A DNA stretch of 36,179 bases from Fidelibacterota bacterium (GTDB lineage Bacteria; Fidelibacterota; UBA8477; JABMPR01): NCBI GenBank assembly GCA_016844945.1, contig JAERTJ010000086.1, positions 1 through 36,179 of the forward strand. Direction: 5' to 3'. Shown here one piece after another: positions 7,558-17,449 of this stretch. Below the pieces are notes generated by a model that searched no databases, was not told the origin of the DNA, and saw nothing but the letters and a program-made list of their open reading frames with translations. Position 1 is the stretch's first letter. Each line of letters begins with the position of its first letter. Made by a program: the position numbers and the translations under genes.

Positions 7558-7584
7558 ATTCCTCCTTCGGGAAGAAAGAATTAC

Positions 7585-9093
7585 ATGAGTCAACACATTC
7601 GAGTGATGATCGTCGATGATGATCCATCTTTACGCAAATACCTGACCCATCTACTACATTCCATGAATTACGAATTAGCTGGGACGGCAGCCTCCCGTCA
7701 GGAAGCCGAAGATATGGCTCTAAAAAACAAGCCAGATGTCATCATCATGGATGTGGTCATGGAAACCCGGCGTGCAGGTATTGAGGCAGCCATCAAAATT
7801 AAAGAGCATGTTCATATCCCCATAATTTTTCTGACCACTGATGTTGAGGAGGAAACACTATCACAGGCATTGGCAACAGAACCTTTTGGCTATCTGCTAA
7901 AACCTATTCAAGCAGATAATTTGAGAGCTGCTATTGAAATATCCCTGCTAAGGTTCAAGGAAGAAATCAGCATGCGTGTGTATCAGAAAGCGCTGGAAGA
8001 GGCTAATCACCTATTCAAGGGCATTTTCACTACCATGCAAAATGGCTATTACCGTGTTAGTCCAGATGAAAAGGTCATGCTCGCGAATCCCGCCTTCCTT
8101 GAAATTTTAGGGCTTGATCCAGACACCACACTCTCAGGGAAAAACGTAGCTGACCTGGGTTATGTCGATCCCAAAGAGCGTATCCACCTCAATCACCTGG
8201 TTGATTTGAATAAGTCAATACATCAGCATGAATCGGAATGGACACGTCAGGATGGTGACTCTGTTTCCGTGTTGGAAAATATTCAGAGCTTTCATGATGA
8301 TGAGGGAAACCTGCAATACTATGAGGGCACAGTGCAGGATGTGACCCAGCTTCGCATCCTTGAAGAACAACTTCGTCTCTCCCAAAAGATGGAAGTTATA
8401 GGGATTATGGCCAGCAGGATCGCCCACGAGCTAAACAACAAACTAACAACCATTTTGGGTTATGCAGATTTGTGTGCTATGAAACTCCCACGGGAGAATG
8501 AGATATATAAATATATTCAGCACATCCAGTCTTACTCAAAGCACAGTGCAGGTGTGATTCAACAACTGCTAAAATTCAGCCGCAAATCTGATGATCAGAA
8601 ACCAGAGACTTTTGATATTCATGACTTCATCTTTGAGCGACGTGAGATCGTAGAGGCTATTTGCACGCGCACCATATCAGTCCTCACACAAATTGAGCTG
8701 GAGCAAAGCACTGTCTTTGCGGACGCTAAGCAGTTTGAACAAGCCTTTATTAATCTTGTCATCAATGCCAGAGATGCCATGCCTGAAGGCGGAACGTTGA
8801 CCTTGAAACTATCAAACGAAACACATACTGCACAGGGTCGTGTATCAAAAATTGCCCCCCGGGGTGATTATATTAATCTGACTATCGCCGATACAGGTAC
8901 CGGGATATCACCTGCAAACATGGAAAAAATATTCGAACCCTTTTTTACAACTAAGGACGAAGGTGTGGGGACTGGTCTGGGTCTGTCAATCGTAAAGGGC
9001 ATCATAGAAGGCAATAGAGGTTTTATTTCTGTTTCCAGCACACCGGATATTGGTACTACATTCTCAATTCTGCTTCCTGTGGCAGCTCCCTAA
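7585..9093 (+). CDS. histidine kinase with N-terminal receiver and PAS domains
   Basis: Cytoplasmic signalling protein of 502 residues without membrane segments. The receiver domain (5-125) has acidic D11-D13, phospho-acceptor D56, T84 and K106. A PAS sensor domain follows at about 140-260. The HisKA domain has H281 in SRIAHELNNKLTTILGYADL. The HATPase domain has N394 (NARDAMPEG), DTGTG at 436-440, the F box EPFFTT at 451-456 and GTGLGL at 462-467. All catalytic motifs are intact. The receiver at the N-terminus suggests the kinase is itself controlled by another kinase. It begins 28 bases after pilQ, so it may act in pilus regulation or motility; this is inference from position. It has no DNA-binding domain. 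Confidence 0.9.
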   Translation: MSQHIRVMIVDDDPSLRKYLTHLLHSMNYELAGTAASRQEAEDMALKNKPDVIIMDVVMETRRAGIEAAIKIKEHVHIPIIFLTTDVEEETLSQALATEPFGYLLKPIQADNLRAAIEISLLRFKEEISMRVYQKALEEANHLFKGIFTTMQNGYYRVSPDEKVMLANPAFLEILGLDPDTTLSGKNVADLGYVDPKERIHLNHLVDLNKSIHQHESEWTRQDGDSVSVLENIQSFHDDEGNLQYYEGTVQDVTQLRILEEQLRLSQKMEVIGIMASRIAHELNNKLTTILGYADLCAMKLPRENEIYKYIQHIQSYSKHSAGVIQQLLKFSRKSDDQKPETFDIHDFIFERREIVEAICTRTISVLTQIELEQSTVFADAKQFEQAFINLVINARDAMPEGGTLTLKLSNETHTAQGRVSKIAPRGDYINLTIADTGTGISPANMEKIFEPFFTTKDEGVGTGLGLSIVKGIIEGNRGFISVSSTPDIGTTFSILLPVAAP

Positions 9094-9112
9094 AAACTGA
9101 CTGGTTAACTCT

Positions 9113-10357
9113 GTGGCAGAATATTTAAGCGGAAATTTTAAATCCCTCATAAATCGTAACATCTCCTTCTTATGGGTGGGTCAACTGATCTCACAGGCAG
9201 GTGACAGCATCACCCATATGGCAGTTATCTGGCTAATGCTGGATCTAACCGGTTCTCCTTCCCTGACTGGATTTATAGCCTTTGCAGCGACGGCACCAGC
9301 ATTGATTTTTGGTCTTTTTTCAGGTGTCCTGGCAGATCATTATCGTCGCAGAACTCTTATGCTAATCAGCGATATGACTCGCTTTTTATTAATTCTGCTC
9401 ATTCCTCTTACATATTCGCTTGGACACTTGTCACCGACGATCCTGGCTTTACTTGTATTTGTAATCGCATCTTTTGGCACAATGTTTAACCCTGCCCGGG
9501 ATGCAATTATTCCTGAGCTGGTGCAGGAATCCCACTTGCTCAGAGTTAATACCCTCATGCAATCCACTGGATACCTTGCCTATTTCGTGGGGTTGTTTGG
9601 AGCAGGAATGTTGCTGAATGCAGTGGGAATAGTCAATTTGTTCTTTCTTGATGCTGGCACCTTCCTCGTTTCGTTTATCATGATTCTCCTCATTTCATAT
9701 CCACGACCCACTCAGAAAAAACAAACCTATGAAAGCCGTCACCTGGCTGAGCTTAAAAAAGGATTGCAGTATGTACTGGTTCAGGACCGAAGACTTTTCT
9801 GGCTCATTATTATTACAGCCCTGAACAATTTCTTTATCATGGGTCCTGCTGTTGTTGGAACACCCCTCCTGGTGAAACAAGTCTGGAATGGTGGCGGTCA
9901 GGATTTTGCCTTTGTCGAATCGACCTATGGGATTGGTATGTTACTGGCAACCTTTTTTGTTTATCGGTATGCCAGTAAATACAAGAAGGGGACCTGGTTG
10001 ATGTTAGCGCTTATATATGATGGACTCACCTACATTCCTTTGTATCTGGTAGGCAAGATTGGCGTAGACCCATTCTGGTTAACGGTATCAATCATATTTA
10101 TTCATTCACTGGGAATTCCATTCATTCAAGTAACCAGAACCACACTTATTCACGCAATCGTTCCAGGTAACATGCAGGGACGTGTATTTTCAATGATCAA
10201 CCTGGCAGTGGTTGGAGTCATGTCAATTTCTGTAGCTTTAACAGGAATCATAGCTGAATGGGTATCACCAGGAGCCATCTTCTTGTTTATTGGGATCGGT
10301 GCTGCCCTATCCGGGCTTGCAGGTTTACTCAGGAGTGATATCAGGAATTCAGACTAA
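9113..10357 (+). CDS. major facilitator superfamily exporter (MFS_3/EntS-like)
   Basis: Polytopic inner-membrane protein of 414 residues with about 12 hydrophobic helices. A motif-A-like loop GVLADHYRRRTLML lies between helices 2 and 3 (residues 71-84). The opening NISFLWVGQLISQAGDSITHMAVIW and the region NPARDAIIPELV are typical of the TMS/MFS_3 group that includes the enterobactin exporter EntS and macrolide efflux proteins. The substrate cannot be told. The start is GTG, 20 bases after the kinase gene, with only a weak ribosome binding site. The stop codon overlaps the next start (TAATG), implying co-translation with the Nudix gene. Confidence 0.82.
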   Translation: MAEYLSGNFKSLINRNISFLWVGQLISQAGDSITHMAVIWLMLDLTGSPSLTGFIAFAATAPALIFGLFSGVLADHYRRRTLMLISDMTRFLLILLIPLTYSLGHLSPTILALLVFVIASFGTMFNPARDAIIPELVQESHLLRVNTLMQSTGYLAYFVGLFGAGMLLNAVGIVNLFFLDAGTFLVSFIMILLISYPRPTQKKQTYESRHLAELKKGLQYVLVQDRRLFWLIIITALNNFFIMGPAVVGTPLLVKQVWNGGGQDFAFVESTYGIGMLLATFFVYRYASKYKKGTWLMLALIYDGLTYIPLYLVGKIGVDPFWLTVSIIFIHSLGIPFIQVTRTTLIHAIVPGNMQGRVFSMINLAVVGVMSISVALTGIIAEWVSPGAIFLFIGIGAALSGLAGLLRSDIRNSD

Positions 10358-10989
10358 TGCCTAAACCCAAATTTATTACTGAGCTAAGCAAGCATCTTTC
10401 CCTGGACCTTCCGGGTTGGACAGCTCAGAAACACCTGATGCCAGAGGGACGAGAACGTGAAAAGGCGACAGCAGAATTACACCCTGCAGCAGTTCTCATC
10501 GCCCTTTACGAGCATGAGGGACAGTGGGTCTTTCCATTGATCAAACGTAGTGCTGATGGTTTTGCTCATAGTGGTCAAATTGCCCTGCCCGGTGGACGTC
10601 GTGAAGGGACCGAGAACGATATTCAAACGGCTCTAAGGGAAGCGCATGAGGAAGTAAATATCCTTCCAGAGGACATCGAAGTGCTCGGCAAAATAAGTCC
10701 CCTACCCATCCCGGTCAGCAACCATCTTGTACAGCCTATTGTGGGTTTCGCAAAATCAAAACCGAACCTTCAACCTGAACCTAGAGAGGTTGCAGATATA
10801 TTTACGGTTTCAGTCAAATTATTGACAGAAAATGAAGTGAAATTTGAGTCCTGGAATTTCCGGGGACGAGATTGGGAAATTCCATTATTTATGATTAATG
10901 GCTATAAAGTATGGGGAGCAACGGCGATGATTCTAAGCGAATTCCGTGAATTACTCATCAGAATCGATGGTGACTCCAGCACCCATTGA
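10357..10989 (+). CDS. Nudix hydrolase, CoA pyrophosphatase type
   Basis: Soluble hydrolase of nucleoside diphosphates linked to another moiety, most like the NudL/CoA diphosphatase group that splits CoA into phosphopantetheine and 3',5'-ADP. The Nudix box runs from G80 to about 102 (E86, R94, E95, E98, E99 present). It ends EEVNI, so the usual Gly of EExGU is Asn. The upstream motif KRSADGFAHSGQIALPGG matches the signature of the CoA-hydrolysing subgroup. Length (210) is typical. It overlaps the MFS stop codon by one base. Its end converges with the HD gene nine bases away, with no clear terminator between them. Confidence 0.85.
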   Translation: MPKPKFITELSKHLSLDLPGWTAQKHLMPEGREREKATAELHPAAVLIALYEHEGQWVFPLIKRSADGFAHSGQIALPGGRREGTENDIQTALREAHEEVNILPEDIEVLGKISPLPIPVSNHLVQPIVGFAKSKPNLQPEPREVADIFTVSVKLLTENEVKFESWNFRGRDWEIPLFMINGYKVWGATAMILSEFRELLIRIDGDSSTH

Positions 10990-10997
10990 TTGAAGAA

Positions 10998-11573
10998 CTA
11001 TTCCTGGGAAACGCCAGCCAGACCAATCGCTTCGGCAACACCTGTCAGAGCATCAGTAACAAATTGGAAATGTTCATTCTGGTCTAATTCTAACTCTTCA
11101 ATTCCCTGAACGATATCATCTCGATTAACACTGGCAGCAAATGCCTTCTGCTTTAATTTTTTCCTGATGGATTTAGGTGCCACCTCTTTCACCGCTTTAC
11201 TGGGTCGTACATAGGTGACAGCGAAAATAAATCCAACCAACTCATCCACAGCAAACAGAGATTTTGCCATTAAGGTCGTTCGTTTTACACCGGTGTATTC
11301 AGCGTGACCCATAATTGCATCCAGAATTTCCTGAGGGTACCCCAGGTTTCTCAATATTTCAACACCCTTATAGGGATGCTCCTCGGCAGTGGGGTATTTC
11401 TCATAGTCAAAATCGTGAAGTAATCCCGTAATCCCCCACACCTCTGGATCACCATCATATTTTGTAGCCATCGCCCGCATGGCAGCTTCCACCCCCAGCG
11501 CATGTTTTCTGAGAGATTCGCTAGATGTGTACTCACAAAGTAAGTCCCAGGCTGCTTGTCTATCTAAAACCAT
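10998..11573 (-). CDS. HD-domain hydrolase
   Basis: A 191-residue soluble protein of the HD metal-dependent phosphohydrolase superfamily. Candidate metal ligands are H24 (RKHALGVEAAM), H53-D54 (LLHDFDYEKYP), H66 (EEHPYKG) and H90 (IMGHAEY). The group is usually annotated only as HDIG/HD-domain protein and its substrate is unknown. I chose ATG at 11573 because AAGGGGGTG lies five bases upstream; a TTG at 11591 would add six residues and leave that site inside the gene. It is the last gene of the long minus-strand block, about 60 bases after the PorV-like gene. Confidence 0.8.
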   Translation of the reverse strand: MVLDRQAAWDLLCEYTSSESLRKHALGVEAAMRAMATKYDGDPEVWGITGLLHDFDYEKYPTAEEHPYKGVEILRNLGYPQEILDAIMGHAEYTGVKRTTLMAKSLFAVDELVGFIFAVTYVRPSKAVKEVAPKSIRKKLKQKAFAASVNRDDIVQGIEELELDQNEHFQFVTDALTGVAEAIGLAGVSQE

Positions 11574-11633
11574 AGTCACCCCCTTGTTCAAGAGTTGCTA
11601 GAATTTATTACCCAATATTTATGTCAATTACGA

Positions 11634-12641
11634 CTAAAATAAATTGAATTCATCAAGTTTAAAACCAACCCCAACCCGATGTGTTTGTCCGGCAATGGTG
11701 GTCAATTCAGAAAACCCCGTCCCATAATGCAAATCCAGATATTTTGTTCGGATGAGCGCTCCAACCTGGAATTGATCTAAAGAACTGCGTCCGAGTTGAA
11801 TAAATAACTGATTCTGGAAAACAATTTCGAGTCCGCTTGAATATCCCCAGTTCCCCTTGTTGAGTTCACTCTGTTCCCCATTGAGGGAAATCTCAGCTTG
11901 AAATATGGGATGAAAGATGAAGGGGACTTTTTTAAATTTTAAATGATAATCCGCCCCAAGAAAAAGTTGTGGAGCATATATCTCTGTCAGCCCGCTACTC
12001 CAGAAGATGGTTGTACCTAGAGCATCAGTCACTTCTACACCCAACCTGAGGTTATTGACAGGTTCATACAGCATTCCCCCATGGAAGCCCAGGCCAAAAC
12101 CACTTTCAGCATGAAGATCATGATACAAGAGCCGAGCCGTCCCATGGACAGCAAGTTTTGGGTTCATCTGATGGGAGTAACCCAGTTCTGCTAAAAACTG
12201 CTGCGTACTGAAATAGGTGATTGAATTAATACTTAGCCGCTCACCCGGATCCATTTTGCCATTATTTTCACTACCATCTTCATCCTCAGTGCCTGCAACT
12301 CCATCGGTTCCAAAGTCGAGCAAAGCATCCCTGGTATCAGGAATACCGCTCACCCCACCACGAAACAGGACCAGGGACCAATTGTTTTGAGTTCCACTGA
12401 GTACATCTGTTTGATATACACCACCAAAGCCCTCGGTATGCTGGAATCCCAACTTACGATCGCGCGCTTCCAGAAAGGCAACATTCCCTCCTGGACTGGG
12501 ATTTTGCATGGGGAGTGCTTTGATATTGCCCAGTGCATAAGCATCGATAGACATACCCATAACAAAGGGATCTTCTCCGTACGAAACGATTTCAGCCAAT
12601 ACGAATACAGGAAGTAACAATAAAGAGATAAAATATTTCAT
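11634..12641 (-). CDS. PorV/UPF0164-like outer membrane beta-barrel protein
   Basis: The protein has a signal peptide (MKYFISLLLLPVFVLAE) and then the conserved start of the family: a small-residue turn FVMGMSIDAYALGN, a Pro-rich NPSPGGNVA and a first barrel strand. Alternating strands run to an aromatic C-terminus (GVGFKLDEFNLF), as in FadL/PorV-type barrels of FCB bacteria. A Gly/Asp/Glu-rich insertion (DGVAGTEDEDGSENNGKMDPGE) around residues 115-140 could bind calcium. An ATG at 12650 adds three residues; the open frame running back into mutS lacks a signal peptide at its start, so that start is rejected. In Bacteroidota, PorV acts in type IX secretion, but nothing else here shows that system, so only the fold is claimed. 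Confidence 0.72.
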   Translation of the reverse strand: MKYFISLLLLPVFVLAEIVSYGEDPFVMGMSIDAYALGNIKALPMQNPSPGGNVAFLEARDRKLGFQHTEGFGGVYQTDVLSGTQNNWSLVLFRGGVSGIPDTRDALLDFGTDGVAGTEDEDGSENNGKMDPGERLSINSITYFSTQQFLAELGYSHQMNPKLAVHGTARLLYHDLHAESGFGLGFHGGMLYEPVNNLRLGVEVTDALGTTIFWSSGLTEIYAPQLFLGADYHLKFKKVPFIFHPIFQAEISLNGEQSELNKGNWGYSSGLEIVFQNQLFIQLGRSSLDQFQVGALIRTKYLDLHYGTGFSELTTIAGQTHRVGVGFKLDEFNLF

Positions 12642-12678
12642 AGCATGCATACGCGCCGACTTGACGCTTGTTTCCATT

Positions 12679-15300
12679 CTACTTCTCATCACGGATGCTA
12701 TTCGCCAGTTCATCGAGTAGAATCATGGCTTCCAGGGGAGTCATCTGATCCAACTTCAAGCCTACAAGCTTTTCCCGCAACATGCGCTCCTGTTTATCAA
12801 AAAGAGACATCTGATGTGAGTCAAAAGTAGGGATAGGTTCTTTAATCTCATCTGAACGAACGCTTATTTCGCCTGAGTCCAGATCCAATAGGATCTCGTT
12901 TGCTCGCTGAATCACGGGCAAGGGTACACCTGCCATCTGAGCCACGTGAATTCCATAGGATTTACTGGCTCCACCCGGAACAATCTTCCTGAGAAAAATG
13001 ACTTTTTCATCATACTCTCTTACTGCCACATTATAATTTTTTACACGGGGTAAAATACCTGCAAGCTTTGTTAGCTCATGATAGTGTGTCGCAAAGAGTG
13101 TGCGGGCTGCCTGCTCATGTTTTCCATGGAGGTACTCGATGAGGGCCCAGGCTATGGCAAGACCATCATAGGTCGAAGTACCACGTCCTATCTCATCTAA
13201 AAGAATCAAACTGCGTTGAGTCGCATTATTCAGAATATTTGCAGTTTCATTCATTTCCACCAGAAAGGTAGACTCACCACCTGCTAGATTGTCTGAAGCA
13301 CCTACACGGGTAAAAATCCGATCTACCATACCAATTGTGGCATTATCAGCCGGGATGTAACAGCCAATCTGAGCCAGCAATACCAGTAGTCCTATTTGCC
13401 TGAGATAGGTAGACTTACCAGCCATATTGGGACCGGTAATCAGCAGAATCTGATCGTTATTGGCATCAATCAGCAAATCGTTTGGTATAAATGCTTCATC
13501 CACAGATAGCAGTTGCTCTATGACGGGGTGACGACCATTGGTCACCTGGATTTCAAGACCATGATTTAATTCGGGTCTGCAGTAATTACGATCATAGGAG
13601 ATTTTTGCAAAAGTGGCAACCACATCGAGTCTGGAGATAAAATCCGCGATAGCTTGTAGGTCTAGCGCTTCAGCCAAGACCTGAATCCGCAACTCATCAA
13701 AAATTTCAAATTCGCGGGCGGTGTAGCGTTCTTCGGCATGGAGTACTTTTTCTTCATACTCCTTCAACTCCTCCGTAATAAAACGCTCAGAATTCACGAG
13801 AGTTTGTTTACGGATATAATCTTCTGGCACCAGATCTTTGTGTGTATTCGTTATATCGATATAATAGCCAAAAACTCGGTTGTATCCGATTTTTAATGAT
13901 GGAATCCCCAGTCGTTCCCGCTCTGCGACCTGAAAATCGACTAACCAGGCTTTAGCATTGCGGGCGATCCCTCTAATTTCGTCTAATCCGGTGTCTATGC
14001 CATCACGAATGATCCCACCATTCTTGACAGATACTGGTGGCTCATCAACAATGAGTCTCTCCAGATCATCCAGAAGGTTGCTTACATCTGGCAAACCTTC
14101 CACATGCAAACCCATCTTGTGAATGCGTTCATCATCCAGAAGTGTGGCTACTTGGGGCAATAGTTTTAGCGAGCTTCTGAGTCCACTTAGATCTCGCCCT
14201 GAACCTCGGGTGGAACTCAATTTTGACAGCAAGCGCTCCAGATCAGAGAATTGCTTAAGAATCTCACGGATTGAATCTCTCAGGTTTGAATCCTCAAAGA
14301 AGAGTTGTACCTGATCCAGGCGATTTTCAATTCGCGCCATATCCAGCAGTGGTTTATGCAGCCAATCTCGCAGAAGTCTTCCCCCACCAGCAGTAACCGT
14401 CTCATCAAGAGCTGAAATCAGGGTACCCTCTTCCCCCCCTCGAAGTGAGCGAAACAGTTCCAGATTCCGCAGAGAATCATCATCAATGGTCATCCAGTCA
14501 TCTGCACTCAGACTCTGAATCCCCGTCACATGTTTTAAATCTCGACCCTGATAACTCTGGAGGTAATACAGGATGGCTCCAGCTGCTGAAGTACCGACAC
14601 TCATGCCGGTCATCCCAAAGCCTTTTAGACTCTGGGTTTTAAATTGTTTGGTGAGTTCATTCTGGGCAAATTCAGGGTTAAATACCCAGGGTTCCACACG
14701 AGTCAGCAACCATTTTCCACGCCCTAGAAGTGATTCTGAGAAGGAATCCTCTTCAGACAAAAGGATCTCCCGAGGTGCCAATCCAGCCAGAAAGGCTCTG
14801 ACCTGTTGCTGATCCAACTCCAGAACACTGAATTTACCTGTGGAAACATCAAGAAAGGAGAGTCCTACCTTGTCTTCCAGTGTGTAGACACAAACCAGGA
14901 AATTTGATTCCTTGGCAGTGAGAAATTGTTCACTCATGGCAGAGCCAGGGGTTGCAACTTCAACGACTTGCCGTTTAACAATGCCCTTGGCTTGTTTTGG
15001 ATCTTCAACCTGTTCACAGATGGCAACTCTCAACCCAGCCTGCATATATTTATAGAGATATGCATCCAGTGCATGATAAGGAAATCCCGCCAGTGGCACT
15101 TTGGCAGCTTTGCCATTGGATCGACTGGTGAGGGTAATACCCAACACCTTTGAGGTCACTTTTGCATCGTCACCAAAGGTTTCATAAAAGTCACCCATCC
15201 GATAGAGCAACACCACATCAGGATACTTGGATTTGATCTCCATGTATTGCCGCATGAGAGGCGTTGAATTATCTGAGCTTTTTGATGCTTTTGCTGACAT
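12679..15300 (-). CDS. mutS: DNA mismatch repair protein MutS
   Basis: Mismatch-recognition ATPase of 873 residues, the normal length for MutS1. The mismatch-probing Phe-x-Glu is F38-Y39-E40 in MGDFYETFGDDA. The Walker A GPNMAGKS is at 623-630, followed by FTRVGASDNLAGGESTF. Walker B with the signature LLDEIGRGTSTYDG lies at about 700-713, and ATHYHELTKL follows. All motifs are intact. In the family it binds mispairs with domain I and recruits MutL. The gene lies about 70 bases after selB and just before the PorV-like gene on the same strand. mutL is not in the window. Confidence 0.97.
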   Translation of the reverse strand: MSAKASKSSDNSTPLMRQYMEIKSKYPDVVLLYRMGDFYETFGDDAKVTSKVLGITLTSRSNGKAAKVPLAGFPYHALDAYLYKYMQAGLRVAICEQVEDPKQAKGIVKRQVVEVATPGSAMSEQFLTAKESNFLVCVYTLEDKVGLSFLDVSTGKFSVLELDQQQVRAFLAGLAPREILLSEEDSFSESLLGRGKWLLTRVEPWVFNPEFAQNELTKQFKTQSLKGFGMTGMSVGTSAAGAILYYLQSYQGRDLKHVTGIQSLSADDWMTIDDDSLRNLELFRSLRGGEEGTLISALDETVTAGGGRLLRDWLHKPLLDMARIENRLDQVQLFFEDSNLRDSIREILKQFSDLERLLSKLSSTRGSGRDLSGLRSSLKLLPQVATLLDDERIHKMGLHVEGLPDVSNLLDDLERLIVDEPPVSVKNGGIIRDGIDTGLDEIRGIARNAKAWLVDFQVAERERLGIPSLKIGYNRVFGYYIDITNTHKDLVPEDYIRKQTLVNSERFITEELKEYEEKVLHAEERYTAREFEIFDELRIQVLAEALDLQAIADFISRLDVVATFAKISYDRNYCRPELNHGLEIQVTNGRHPVIEQLLSVDEAFIPNDLLIDANNDQILLITGPNMAGKSTYLRQIGLLVLLAQIGCYIPADNATIGMVDRIFTRVGASDNLAGGESTFLVEMNETANILNNATQRSLILLDEIGRGTSTYDGLAIAWALIEYLHGKHEQAARTLFATHYHELTKLAGILPRVKNYNVAVREYDEKVIFLRKIVPGGASKSYGIHVAQMAGVPLPVIQRANEILLDLDSGEISVRSDEIKEPIPTFDSHQMSLFDKQERMLREKLVGLKLDQMTPLEAMILLDELANSIRDEK

Positions 15301-15367
15301 TCAATCAATATACGATTTAATCAGGGATAACGAATTACGAATTGCCAGGGATTGAAGGAGAGGATGA

Positions 15368-17224
15368 TTACGATAACTCCTCACCAACCCAGCGGCGGAC
15401 ATCACCATCACGGAGAAGCAAGCCCTTGCGCTCAGCGTAATTCAGCATAGGGAGGAGAAATTTGCGTGTTGTCGGGATGATCTCGCGTAATTCAGAAATT
15501 GTCAGCTCCTGGTTCTTACTGAACCATTTACGTAGCTCTGTGAGGAATAATTCCAATTGGTCATTCAAGAGATAGAAGCCCTTATCAATTCTTACCAGGT
15601 CATTGTGTTGAATCATCCATTGAAGGATAGTTTGACCTTGAGGATCTAGTTCATCCCTCAAGTCATCAATTGCAGGTGACGAGAAATTTGCATCCCTGAA
15701 TGTTTTGACGATTCCGGATTTAATCTTTTCATCGGCTTCATCAAGACTTCCCTGATGACCAGATAGCTGCCAGAGATCCCCCTGATTTTTTACTGAACCT
15801 TCATTAAGAGCACTGGCCAATACGAATTCTCGCATCAGCCGATTCGCCTCTGTGAGTTGTTCACGCGGCAACCCTTTTCCCAATGGCTGAGCTTTATGAT
15901 ATTTTTCAAGAGTGCCACGCACATCACTCAGAATGCTACCGTAAGTTGCTGCGCGAACAAACTGATCTTGAAAGGTATGAAAATCTTCTACCTTTTGGAG
16001 CAATGTATGAACCTTGGATTCAGCAACACTGAGAAGCCGGGCAATCTCACGTCGCTTCAGGGGTCGATCAAAAAAATCAAGTGTAGTTGAGATTAATTCA
16101 GCTGTCTGCTTACTCTCCAGTTCTTTGAGCATGGAAAGACGACGATCCTGTTTCTTTAAGCGATGATCCACAGCCCAGAGGAGTCTGGCCCCACCTAATG
16201 TTTCTTCAGGTGAGAGAAAGCGAATCACAACCTTCTCTGTAAACCCCGCCGAAATGTCCTCTTCAAAGAAAAATTGAGCCAACATGGATTGTCCCGGTTC
16301 ACATTGATTTGCTTCAAGGAGATGAATACGTGCTTCCCGTTTTCCAGTACCAACATGGATGTGGACACGATCAGCCTCTTTCACAGCTTTCTTCCAGTGG
16401 GGCAAAACACTGATCTCTCCCACCCAACTGGTTCCGGTCTGAAACATCCCCGGGGATCCCAGGAAAGCACCCCTCCCCAACTCTTCTACACTGGCTCCCC
16501 CTAAGTTGATGGCTCCCCGATCCCCAAATTTGATCTTCTCAACATCCAGATTATGTGACTGAAGCCCACGCACCGGAAAAACACTTTGCTGAGGAAACAG
16601 CTCAACACTTTGTCCCTTGCGTAACTCATGAGAAAGAACGGTTCCCGTAACAACCGTCCCAAAACCCTTGACTGAGAATACTCTATCAATAGGTAGACGA
16701 AAGACACCCTGGCGATCCTGGTTTTTGATGGTGCTAATCGTGTCGTTGAGCACCTGCCGCAACGTTTCAATCCCTTCGCCGGTCACTGCGGAGACAGGAA
16801 CAATTCTTGTGTCAGGATACCCCCGTTCAGTAAGGTAGGCATCTATCTCCTCAGAGACCAGGTCTGTCCATTCGGCCTCCACCAGATCAGTTTTATTTAA
16901 AGCGACCAGGATTTTTTTAATGCCCAGTAAGTGTAGAATATCCAAGTGCTCTCTGGTTTGAGGCATGACTCCATCATCGGCAGCGATGACAAGCATGGCA
17001 GCATCAACCGTACTGACTCCCGTGACCATATTTTTGATAAATTTTTCGTGTCCGGGAACATCAATAAATGTGACATCATCACTATAGAAGGCGATACCAA
17101 TATCAATGGTAACACCACGCCGTTTTTCCTCTTCAAGACGATCCGTATCTACACCGGTGAGGGCTTTTACCAGAGCAGTTTTTCCATGGTCAATATGACC
17201 TGCTAATCCAATTACTTTTTGCAT
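15368..17224 (-). CDS. selB: selenocysteine-specific elongation factor SelB
   Basis: GTPase that delivers Sec-tRNA to UGA codons. GHIDHGKT (G9-T16), [30 protein letters not shown] and NKTDLV are the G1-G4 motifs. Beta-barrel domains follow, and the last ~250 residues are winged-helix repeats (around [12 protein letters not shown] and [29 protein letters not shown]), which in SelB bind the SECIS hairpin. Length is 618. ATG at 17224 was chosen because the family starts a few residues before the G1 loop; a GTG at 17287 would add 21 residues without homology. It shares its strand with selA, with the Nramp-like gene between them. Confidence 0.95.
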   Translation of the reverse strand: MQKVIGLAGHIDHGKTALVKALTGVDTDRLEEEKRRGVTIDIGIAFYSDDVTFIDVPGHEKFIKNMVTGVSTVDAAMLVIAADDGVMPQTREHLDILHLLGIKKILVALNKTDLVEAEWTDLVSEEIDAYLTERGYPDTRIVPVSAVTGEGIETLRQVLNDTISTIKNQDRQGVFRLPIDRVFSVKGFGTVVTGTVLSHELRKGQSVELFPQQSVFPVRGLQSHNLDVEKIKFGDRGAINLGGASVEELGRGAFLGSPGMFQTGTSWVGEISVLPHWKKAVKEADRVHIHVGTGKREARIHLLEANQCEPGQSMLAQFFFEEDISAGFTEKVVIRFLSPEETLGGARLLWAVDHRLKKQDRRLSMLKELESKQTAELISTTLDFFDRPLKRREIARLLSVAESKVHTLLQKVEDFHTFQDQFVRAATYGSILSDVRGTLEKYHKAQPLGKGLPREQLTEANRLMREFVLASALNEGSVKNQGDLWQLSGHQGSLDEADEKIKSGIVKTFRDANFSSPAIDDLRDELDPQGQTILQWMIQHNDLVRIDKGFYLLNDQLELFLTELRKWFSKNQELTISELREIIPTTRKFLLPMLNYAERKGLLLRDGDVRRWVGEELS

Positions 17225-17449
17225 TTCTATCTGATTCCAGTGGACACAGGGCAATAGGATTTCTTTACCACTAAGGCTCGAAGGCACAAAGGTCCACTAA
17301 TACTATTATTTATGTGTTTCATCTTCTTTCTTTGCAACGAACCTGTTTGTTAACTGTTAAATGCTTCTTTTCGTTTCATTCGTTCATTTCGTTGTTAAAA
17401 TCATATTATATAATTTGTGTTTTTCGTGTCCTAGTGTCTTAGTGATCCC
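17225..17449. repeat. intergenic gap with degenerate inverted low-complexity repeats
   Basis: The 225 bases between the Nramp-like gene and selB contain no gene. CACTAAGG.TCGAAGGCACAAAGG at about 17268-17299 resembles, in inverted orientation, the sequence at 17415-17444 (reverse complement CACTAAGACACTAGGACACGAA). Between them lies AT- and TTCGTT-rich DNA. No tRNA-Sec could be folded by eye. The inverted pair may be a small degenerate element or simple-sequence drift. Confidence 0.3.

Noticed and set aside
12641..12713. Longer start for the PorV-like protein overlapping mutS
   Set aside because: The extra residues come before a clean signal peptide at 12641 and lie in mutS coding sequence.
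17225..17449. Possible selC (tRNA-Sec) between selB and the Nramp-like gene
   Set aside because: No long acceptor stem, T-loop sequence or extended variable arm could be found by eye.
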